DNA of 64,000 nucleotides, from NCBI GenBank assembly GCA_041402045.1, contig JAWKSZ010000036.1, forward strand, positions 1-64,000, written 5' to 3'. Below the pieces are notes generated by a model. It searched no databases, was not told the DNA's origin, and saw nothing but the letters and a program-made list of their open reading frames with translations. Origin of the DNA: JAGQRJ01 sp041402045 (lineage in GTDB: Bacteria; Planctomycetota; J058). Both the position numbers and the translations under genes were made by a program. Each line of letters starts with the position of its first letter. The first letter of the stretch is position 1. This document shows positions 58,003-64,000 of the stretch, piece after piece.

Positions 58003-58071
58003 GAATTCGCCCGGACGGGAGTTTCCGCGGAGCGCGGGCCAGACCCCACGGCTCGCCCGTCCGAGCGAATT
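58003..58071. repeat. palindromic repeat element, copy 2
   Basis: Begins GAATTCGCCCGGACGGGAGT and ends CCCGTCCGAGCGAATT, so its terminal inverted repeats are complete. It lies 33 bp before the Hsp70 start codon and may affect that gene's expression. Confidence 0.75.
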
Positions 58072-58104
58072 GCTCCTCGCCGAGCCCCGCGTTAACTTCA
58101 GCGC

Positions 58105-60303
58105 ATGGGTGGCCCACTCGTCGGGATCGATCTCGGCACCACGAACTCCGCGATCGCGTTCCTCAACACCTTCGGGCGTGCGGAGGTGATCCCGAACCTC
58201 GACGGGGAACCCTTCACGCCGTCGGTGGTCTACTTCGCCCCCGCCGGCCCCCCGATCGTCGGGCGCCAGGCGCGCGAGCTCTCGCACACCGACGCCGCGC
58301 GGGTCGCCGAGTTCTTCAAGCGGGAAATGGGCGACCCGGACTTCAGCTTCGACGTCGACGGGCGCTCGTGGACTCCGCCTCAGCTCTCGGCGTTCGTGCT
58401 CACGAACCTGCTGGACGCGGCGGAGGCCCGCCTCGGCGCGCGCCCGGAGTCGGCGGTGATCACCTGCCCGGCCTACTTCGGCGACCTCGAGCGTCAGGCG
58501 ACGACCGACGCCGGGCGCCTGGCGGGGCTCGAGGTGTTGAGCGTGTTCAACGAGCCCACGGCGGCGGCGCTGGCCTACGGCCTGCACCACGCGGCCAAGG
58601 GCGACCGCCTGCGGGCCATGGTCTACGACCTGGGCGGCGGCACCTTCGACGTCACCGTGATCGAGCTCCAGGGGCGCAGCGTGCGCGTGCTGGCCACCGC
58701 CGGCGAGCACCGGCTGGGCGGCAAGGACTGGGACGACGAGCTGCTCAACTACGTGGCCGAGGAGTTCGAGCGCACCCACGGGCGCGACCCGCGGGAGGAC
58801 CTGGACGCGATCCAGGACCTCCGCAACCGCTGCGAGGCGGCGAAGGTCACCCTCAGCCGCCGCACCCGCGCTCGGATCTTCTGCCGGGCCTACGGCGAGG
58901 CCTTCAAGCTGGACGTGACCCGGGGGCTGTTCGACGAGCTCACGCGGCCGCTCCTCGAGCAGACCCAGACCTACGTCGACCAGGTCCTCGCCCAGGCCAA
59001 GCTGACCTGGGACGAGGTCGACGTGATCCTGCCCGTCGGCGGCAGCTCGCACATGCCTCAGGTGCGGGAGCTCCTGGGCAGGCTCAGCAACGCGCCGATC
59101 GAGTCGGCCCTCGACCCGGAGCTCGCCGTCGCTCGGGGCGCCGCCTACTACGCCGGCCTGATCCGCGCCGAGCAGGGCTTCGAGATCAAGGTCCTCTGCG
59201 AGCGGCCGTCGGCCACCGCCGAGGACTTGCCCGAGGTGTTCGGGCTCCCGGGCAAGGTCGGCGACGACGTCCTGGGCTTGCCGGGCCAGGTCGGCAGCGC
59301 CGGCGCGCTGCCGGGCCGCACCGGCGACGACGTCCTGGGCTTGCCGGGCCAGATCGGCAGCGCCGGCGCGCTGCCCGGTCGGACGGGGTCCGCAGGCGCG
59401 CTGCCGGGCCAGGTCGGGAGCGCGGGCGCGCTGCCCGGTCGCACGGGGTCCGCAGGCGCGCTGCCGGGCCAGGTTGGGAGGGCGGGCGCGCTGCCCGGAC
59501 GGAGGGGGGACGCGGGCGCGCTCCCCGGACGCACGGGATCTGCAGACGCGCTGCCTGGACGCACGGGATCCGCGGGGGCGCTGCCCGGACGCACGGGGAA
59601 CGCGGGGGCGCTGCCGGGCCAGGCGGGAACCGCCGGGGCGCTGCCCGGTCGCAGCGGAGGAGCGCCGGAGCCGGTGACCTTGGGGGCCCTGCCGGGCCTG
59701 ACCGGGGCCCGGCCGCTGCCGCCGGTGCCCGAGGCGCCGGTGTTCGCGGTGGCCACCAAGAAGCCCGAGCCCGCGCCCGCCGGCGCGCCGCCGCCGATCC
59801 CCGCGCCGCTCGAGCAGCTCGCCGCCGCCCGCGGCGCGCAGGTCGCCTCCTTCGAGCAGGCGCTGAACATGTCCCTGGGCGGCCAGGTCGCCCCGGTGGT
59901 GAACGTCAACTCCCACAGCCTGGGGGTCCTGGTGTTCCGCCAGGGCCAGCCGTGCACGAGCGTCATGATCGGGGCGAACTCGAGCCTCCCGGCCACGCGG
60001 CGCACGACCTTCCAGACGATCAACGACGGCCAGACCGGCGTGAAGATCGTGGTCCTCGAGGGCGAGAACCAGGACCCCGACCACAACATGCGGATCGGCG
60101 AGGCCGTGATCTCCGGGCTCCCGCCGCGGCCCAAGGGATCGCCGGTCGAGGTCGCCTACCACTACGACCGCGACGGGCGAATCCACGTCTACGCCCGCGA
60201 CGTGCAGAGCGGGCGCACCGTCCAGACCGTGCTCCAACGCGAGGGCGCCCTCACCCGCGGGCAGCACCAACAGTTCATGCAGGCCATGGGGCGCCGTGGC
60301 TGA
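58105..60303 (+). CDS. Hsp70-family chaperone with LPG-repeat insertion
   Basis: 732 aa from ATG 58105. ATPase domain ~5-365: GIDLGTTNSA (phosphate 1), VFNEPTAAALAYG, YDLGGGTFDVTV (phosphate 2), GGKDWDDELL, and PVGGSSHMPQVRELL (adenosine). At residue ~381, where the substrate-binding domain normally starts, there are fifteen repeats of an LPGxxGxAGA decapeptide (~381-536), then a Pro/Ala linker. A beta substrate-binding-like domain (~597-715: VNVNSHSLGVLVFRQGQP, TTFQTINDGQTGVKIVVLEGE) follows; the alpha-lid is nearly absent. The stop overlaps the J-like gene by 8 nt. Not the housekeeping DnaK. Confidence 0.9.
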   Translation: MGGPLVGIDLGTTNSAIAFLNTFGRAEVIPNLDGEPFTPSVVYFAPAGPPIVGRQARELSHTDAARVAEFFKREMGDPDFSFDVDGRSWTPPQLSAFVLTNLLDAAEARLGARPESAVITCPAYFGDLERQATTDAGRLAGLEVLSVFNEPTAAALAYGLHHAAKGDRLRAMVYDLGGGTFDVTVIELQGRSVRVLATAGEHRLGGKDWDDELLNYVAEEFERTHGRDPREDLDAIQDLRNRCEAAKVTLSRRTRARIFCRAYGEAFKLDVTRGLFDELTRPLLEQTQTYVDQVLAQAKLTWDEVDVILPVGGSSHMPQVRELLGRLSNAPIESALDPELAVARGAAYYAGLIRAEQGFEIKVLCERPSATAEDLPEVFGLPGKVGDDVLGLPGQVGSAGALPGRTGDDVLGLPGQIGSAGALPGRTGSAGALPGQVGSAGALPGRTGSAGALPGQVGRAGALPGRRGDAGALPGRTGSADALPGRTGSAGALPGRTGNAGALPGQAGTAGALPGRSGGAPEPVTLGALPGLTGARPLPPVPEAPVFAVATKKPEPAPAGAPPPIPAPLEQLAAARGAQVASFEQALNMSLGGQVAPVVNVNSHSLGVLVFRQGQPCTSVMIGANSSLPATRRTTFQTINDGQTGVKIVVLEGENQDPDHNMRIGEAVISGLPPRPKGSPVEVAYHYDRDGRIHVYARDVQSGRTVQTVLQREGALTRGQHQQFMQAMGRRG
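59247..59709 (+). repeat. coding decapeptide repeats in Hsp70
   Basis: Fifteen units of LPG[RQ][TV]G[SN]AGA, for example LPGRTGSAGALPGQVGSAGA; two early units end DDVLG. At the DNA level units are about 30 bp with cores such as GCGCTGCCGGGCC and GCGCTGCCCGG, evidence of unit expansion. Gly is not at every third position, so it is not collagen. Confidence 0.9.
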
Positions 60304-61404
60304 GCACAAGACGCGCTACAACGAGCTCCTGGGGATCCCCAACGAGATCAAGGACCCCGACCTCTACCAGCTCCTGGGCCTGACCCGCGGGGGCTCCCTC
60401 GCCAACCTCGACACGGCGTTCCGCGAGAGCATGTCGCGGCTGCAGAAGATCCGCAGCCCCAAGCACAAGTCGTTCATCGAGTTCCTCAAGGGCGAGCTGC
60501 GCCAGGCCAAGTCCACGCTCTCCGACGACCGCAAGCGCGGCGAATACGACGCCCAGCTCCTCGCCGAGCGGCGGGAGCGGGTGGAGACGGTGCTCGAGGT
60601 GGTCCTGGTCAGCGGCTACCTGAGCCCGACCGAGGAGGCGCGGGTCCTGGACCTCGCGGCCTCGTCGGGGCTCCTCCCCGACGAAGCCCAGCTCGTGATC
60701 GAGGAGCAGCTCGAGAAGCACGGGGCCCGGCGGGTGGACCAGGCCGTGGCTCCGCCGACGGCGCGTCCGCCTCGCGCGCGCCGCCGCCCCGGCCCAGCGG
60801 GCGCCCGCGGCGCTCGCACCCGGGCGCTCGGCCGCCCAGCGGCCAAGGCCCGCGCCCGCCCAGCGGCCAGGGCCCCGCGCCGCGACCGGCCAGCGGACGG
60901 CCCGCCCAGCGCCCGGCGACCGGGCGCCCCGCGGCGCCCGCCGCCCGGGCCGCCAGCGACAGCGAGATCCAGGCCGCGATCGCGCGCAAGCTGGGCTTCG
61001 GCAACCTCGCCCCGCCGTCCGACGAGGGCGAGGTCGTGGCCGAGGTCCTGCAGCCGCGGCTGCAGCAGACGCCGCCCACGGGCACGGGCTGGGGCCAGTC
61101 CGCGCAGCACCCGGCGACCCGAGCGGCCTCGACCTCGACCAGCGACAGCGGCTGGGGGGCCGCGGCGGTCGCCAAGCCCGTCGGCGTATGCGGCGCCTGC
61201 CTCTCGCCGGTGCACGAGCACGAGCTCGGCGCCGGCGCCGAGCGCCTCTCCGACGGGCGCCTGCACTGCCGGAGCTGCACCAGCCAGCTCCACGCGGGCA
61301 CGATCTGCGCGCGCTGCTACCAGCGCTTCTCCCAGGCCCAGCTCCGCGCGCGGGAGGTCGTCGCCCGGCAGTCCCGCGCCTACCACAAGGGCTGCATTCG
61401 CTGA
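60296..61404 (+). CDS. J-domain-like partner with zinc-ribbon tail (one frameshift)
   Basis: GTG 60296 overlaps the Hsp70 stop (GTGGCTGA). The N-terminus resembles a J domain (DPDLYQLLGLTRGG, then KGELRQAKSTLSDDRKRGEY) but has SPKHK where HPD should be. A helical segment follows (VSGYLSPTEEARVLDLAASS). A Pro/Ala/Gly/Arg linker contains one frameshift between about 60750 and 60790; corrected, it reads RPPSGQGPRPPSGQGPAP. The end has IQAAIARKLGFGNL and Cys pairs CGACLSP, CRSCTS, CARC ending YHKGC, a LIM/zinc-ribbon-like module. It would bind or direct the upstream Hsp70. Confidence 0.75.
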
Positions 61405-61530
61405 TCCCACGATCGAGGCTGACAGGCCTGATCCGGTGTGCGGTAATGCCAGGGTCCGGGGCGGGGAGTGTCCGCCGCGGATCAGCACGACGGGACGTGT
61501 CCGTCGCGCGCCGAACACTCGGAGGACTGC

Positions 61531-63531
61531 ATGAAAGTTGCACTGCCCGATGGCAGTGAGCGCGAGCTCGCTGACCAGGCTTCCGCGGCCGACCTGGCCG
61601 CTCAGATCGGCCCCGGACTCGCCAAGAGCGCGGTGGCCGCCAAGGTCGACGGCAAGGTCGTCGACCTCTCCCGACCGCTCCACGACGGCGCCCAGGTGGC
61701 GATCATCACCCAGCGCGACGCCGAGGGCCTCGAGGTGCTGCGGCACTCCGCGGCGCACCTCATGGCCGACGCGATCCTGCGGGTGTTCCCCCAGGCGCAG
61801 TTGACCATTGGGCCCGTGGTCGAGAACGGCTTCTACTACGACATCTACCTGCCCGAGGGGCAGATCAGCTCCGACGACTTCCCCAAGATCGAGAAGGAGA
61901 TGGAGCAGATCGCCAAGGCCAAGCTCCCCTTCGAGCGGCGGGTGGCCAAGCAGGGCAAGGCCGACGAGGTGTTCCTGCGCTACCGCGCGATCGACGGCGG
62001 CGAGAACAAGTTCAAGGAGGAGATCGTCGAGCAGGTGCTCGGGCGCGGGGACGAGCTCTCGTTCTACGCCCACGGCGACTTCGTGGACCTCTGCCGCGGG
62101 CCTCACGTGCCCGACACCGGCTGGCTCAAGCACGTCAAGCTGACCAACGTGTCGGGCGCCTACTGGCGCGGCGACGCCAACCGCGAGCAGCTGGTGCGGG
62201 TCTACGGCACCGCGTTCTTCGACAAGAAGGCGCTCAAGCAGTACCTGCACATGCTGGAGGAGGCCAAGAAGCGCGACCACCGCGTGATCGGCGAGAAGCT
62301 CTCGCTGTTCACCTTCAGCGAGGAGGCGCCTGGGTTCCCGATCTTCCTGCCCCACGGCGCGGTGATCTTCAACGTGCTGGTCGACACCATGCGCGACATG
62401 CTGCGCCAGCGCGGCTACCAGGAGGTCAAGACCCCGCTCGTGCTCTCGGAGAAGCTCTGGCACACCTCCGGGCACTACGACAACTACCTGGAGAACATGT
62501 TCTTCACCAAGCTCAAGCTGCGGAACCCGGAGCACCCTGACGAGATCAAGGACAACGTCGAGGAGTCGCGCCCGCTGGCGGTCAAGCCCATGAACTGCCC
62601 GGGGCATTGCGTGCTCTACAAGAGCAGGCTGCACAGCCACAACGAGTTCCCCCTGCGGATCGCGGAGATGGGCCTCGTGCACCGGCGCGAGCTGAGCGGG
62701 ACCCGGCACGGGCTGTTCCGGGTGCAGGCCTTCACCCAGGACGACGCGCACCACTTCTGCACCCCCGAGCAGATCGGGGGCGAGGTGGTGATGCTGATCC
62801 AGTTCTTCCAGGAGGTCTACGGGCTGTTCGGCCTGAGCGACGTGCGGGTCGAGCTCTCGACCCGCCCCGAGAAGAGCATCGGCAGCGACGCCATGTGGGA
62901 GCGGGCCGAGAGCGCGCTGAAGCAGGCGATCGAGAACAGCGGCATGCCCTACGAGCTGAACCCCGGGGACGGCGCGTTCTACGGGCCCAAGCTCGACTTC
63001 CACATTCGCGACGTGCTCGGGCGCTCGTGGCAGTGCGGGACCATTCAGCTCGACTTCTCCATGCCCGACCGCTTCGGCCTGACCTACGTCGGCGCCGACG
63101 GCGAGCGGCACACCCCGGTCATGCTCCACCGCGCCTGCTACGGCAGCCTCGAGCGCTTCATGGGGATCGTGATCGAGAACTTCGCGGGCAAGTTCCCCAC
63201 CTGGCTCTCGCCGGTGCAGGCCCAGGTGATCCCGGTCAGCGACAAGTTCAACGCCTACGCGGAGTCCGTGATCGCGCAGCTCCAGGCCGCGGGCCTGCGG
63301 GTCGAGGGCAACCTCAGCAGCGACCGCGTGGGCCGCAAGATCGCCCTGGCCAACGAGGCGCGCCTGCCCTACATGCTCGTCGTCGGCGAGCGCGAGCAGG
63401 AGGAGGGGACCGTCAGCGTGCGCGGGCGCGACAAGGAAGACCTGGGCGCCCTGAGCGTCGCGGGCTTCCTCGAGGCGATCGCCGCCGAGCTGCGCCCGGG
63501 CGGCGGGGTCGCCGCGGCCGCCGCCAGCTAG
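61531..63531 (+). CDS. thrS: threonyl-tRNA synthetase
   Basis: 666 aa from ATG 61531 with GGAGGAC upstream. Domains: TGS (1-61), editing domain with HSAAH (72-76) and the CRGPHVPDTG motif, class II core (~240-540) with MNCPGHCVLY (zinc Cys), motif 2 RRELSGTRHGLFRVQAFTQDDAH, motif 3 HRACYGSLERFMGI, and the anticodon-binding domain (VQAQVIPVSDKF onwards). It charges tRNA-Thr and removes mis-charged Ser. Essential and intact. A 126-bp leader separates it from the J-like gene; I see no T-box. Confidence 0.97.
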   Translation: MKVALPDGSERELADQASAADLAAQIGPGLAKSAVAAKVDGKVVDLSRPLHDGAQVAIITQRDAEGLEVLRHSAAHLMADAILRVFPQAQLTIGPVVENGFYYDIYLPEGQISSDDFPKIEKEMEQIAKAKLPFERRVAKQGKADEVFLRYRAIDGGENKFKEEIVEQVLGRGDELSFYAHGDFVDLCRGPHVPDTGWLKHVKLTNVSGAYWRGDANREQLVRVYGTAFFDKKALKQYLHMLEEAKKRDHRVIGEKLSLFTFSEEAPGFPIFLPHGAVIFNVLVDTMRDMLRQRGYQEVKTPLVLSEKLWHTSGHYDNYLENMFFTKLKLRNPEHPDEIKDNVEESRPLAVKPMNCPGHCVLYKSRLHSHNEFPLRIAEMGLVHRRELSGTRHGLFRVQAFTQDDAHHFCTPEQIGGEVVMLIQFFQEVYGLFGLSDVRVELSTRPEKSIGSDAMWERAESALKQAIENSGMPYELNPGDGAFYGPKLDFHIRDVLGRSWQCGTIQLDFSMPDRFGLTYVGADGERHTPVMLHRACYGSLERFMGIVIENFAGKFPTWLSPVQAQVIPVSDKFNAYAESVIAQLQAAGLRVEGNLSSDRVGRKIALANEARLPYMLVVGEREQEEGTVSVRGRDKEDLGALSVAGFLEAIAAELRPGGGVAAAAAS

Positions 63532-63548
63532 CAGGCTGTGACGGGCTG

Positions 63549-63592
63549 AACCCGCCCCCGGCGCGCAGGCGCAGCGCGCGCGCGGGGGCGGG
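63549..63592. terminator. GC-rich hairpin between convergent genes
   Basis: AACCCGCCCCCG (63549-63560) pairs with CGGGGGCGGGCT (63581-63592): a stem of at least 10 bp around a 20-nt loop that itself can pair. It lies between the stops of thrS and the minus-strand gene and may serve both. No U-run. Confidence 0.6.
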
Positions 63593-63600
63593 CTCGAGCC

Positions 63601-64000
63601 TCAGGGTGTCTTGGGTGGCTCGCGCAGCGTGTGCAGGCCGACGTCCAAGCGGACGTCGCTCACGCGCCCTGAGGGCCACCACACCTTCACGCGGTAGGGG
63701 CCCTGGGTGGTCCCCACGCCGAAGTGCAGGATCGGCCTGTTCTGGGACGTGGTCCCGTGGCCGAGGGTCAGTTGGCGCACCTGGCGCCCGGCGCCGTTGC
63801 CGATCAGGCGCACCGTGGCCCCGGCTCCGTAGCGCTCGGAGCGCCGCCCGCGGAGCTTGATCCGCACGCTCTTCATGCGCGGGGGGATCGTGTTCCGCAG
63901 CAGCCGGGGCTTGCCCCCGGCGCATACCACCAGGTCCAGGTCGCCGTCGAGGTCCACGTCGGCCACCGCGGCCCCCCACCCGTCGTTGTGCACGGCGTCG
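63601..64000 (-). CDS. VCBS/FG-GAP plus ASPIC/UnbV domain protein, C-terminal part (cut by window edge)
   Basis: The last ~132 residues of a protein entering from the right edge. NDGWGAAVADVDLDGDLDLV is an FG-GAP/VCBS beta-propeller blade with a Ca-binding DxDxDGDxD. It is followed by an ASPIC/UnbV domain: VRIKLRGRRSERYGAGATVRL, VRQLTLGHGTTSQNRPILHFGVG, VKVWWPSGRVSDV. These CRTAC1-type proteins are secreted and abundant in Planctomycetota and related groups; function is unknown. The end (LREPPKTP) is complete. Confidence 0.88.
   Translation of the reverse strand, partial: DAVHNDGWGAAVADVDLDGDLDLVVCAGGKPRLLRNTIPPRMKSVRIKLRGRRSERYGAGATVRLIGNGAGRQVRQLTLGHGTTSQNRPILHFGVGTTQGPYRVKVWWPSGRVSDVRLDVGLHTLREPPKTP

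Larger units (their letters stand above)
57631..58104. other. gene-free spacer with palindromic repeat elements
   Basis: 474 bp between the 75-aa gene and the Hsp70 gene. It contains two copies of a ~68-bp element with inverted ends (57891-57957, 58003-58071) separated by two hairpins (GCGGCAGC-TTCC-GCTGCCGC at 57964-57983; GCCGCC-TTC-GGCGGC at 57984-57998). No coding frame is convincing. Confidence 0.75.

Noticed and set aside
59247..59709. Collagen-like domain in Hsp70
   Set aside because: Gly does not occur at every third position; the unit is a decapeptide LPGxxGxAGA.
61405..61530. T-box riboswitch in the thrS leader
   Set aside because: Only 126 bp, with no T-box core sequence and no clear antiterminator pairing.

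Overview
The window is a gene-dense, very GC-rich bacterial chromosome segment. It holds five eukaryote-type Ser/Thr kinase genes (one partial, one broken), three large TPR proteins, a MoxR ATPase, an Hsp70 with its own J-like partner, a Lys/Ala-repeat histone-like protein, a nickel superoxide dismutase, a prokaryotic RING-type membrane protein and an ASPIC/UnbV protein. This mix fits an uncultured Planctomycetota lineage best. Myxococcota or another high-GC phylum is a weaker alternative, and no marker here settles the question.

Layout. 1-2.7 kb: the N-terminal part of a kinase, rlmI and a frameshifted membrane protein. 2.7-15.1 kb: a long minus-strand block with a VOC protein, a MoxR/SGNH-hydrolase pair, a B12-binding radical SAM enzyme, a kinase, a low-GC pair (59-aa ORF plus C39-like cysteine peptidase) and an oligopeptide ABC importer without ATPases. 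15.4-18.5 kb: an unknown duplicated-motif protein, a kinase and the histone-like protein. 18.8-25.5 kb: YjbQ, a DNA glycosylase, sodN-sodX, a CBS protein, a histidine-kinase remnant, tRNA-Lys, a phosphoesterase and an 877-aa TPR protein. 25.5-26.3 kb: a tandem-repeat spacer. 26.3-32.3 kb: a triple-STAS protein convergent with a kinase, a sigma-54 activator with an atypical receiver, and a kinase with a deleted C-lobe. 32.4-43.0 kb: a Na/Pi transporter, AidB, the RING-type protein, a P-loop kinase, a lipoprotein, two inverted-repeat elements, tandem phosphoesterases, and an MBL/ABC exporter operon. 43.1-49.3 kb: two membrane-anchored TPR proteins with unusual peptide repeats. 49.6-54.8 kb: L31 and L33, a methyltransferase and an acyl-CoA carboxylase operon. 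54.9-64 kb: a secreted beta-domain protein, a LysM protein, small palindromic repeats, the Hsp70/J-like pair, thrS and an ASPIC/UnbV protein.

Many neighbours overlap by 1-8 nt (GTGA, ATGGCTGA, GTGGCTGA, TAGTG), so translational coupling is common. The recurring theme is signalling and protein interaction: kinases, STAS and CBS domains, TPRs, and a shared N-terminal helical module seen in three kinases and one TPR protein.

Sequence quality matters. Several genes with strong family matches are split by frameshifts. In the MoxR gene both breaks are exactly one base missing from a G/C homopolymer, and the carboxylase genes are broken many times in about 2 kb. I read most of these as assembly or sequencing errors. 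The 31.2-32.3 kb kinase and the 21.8 kb histidine-kinase remnant look more like real decay. The most interesting candidates for new biology are the low-GC small-ORF/C39-like peptidase pair, the Hsp70 with an LPG-repeat insert and its J-like partner without HPD, the IPHTIDPD-repeat TPR protein, and the small palindromic repeat families.
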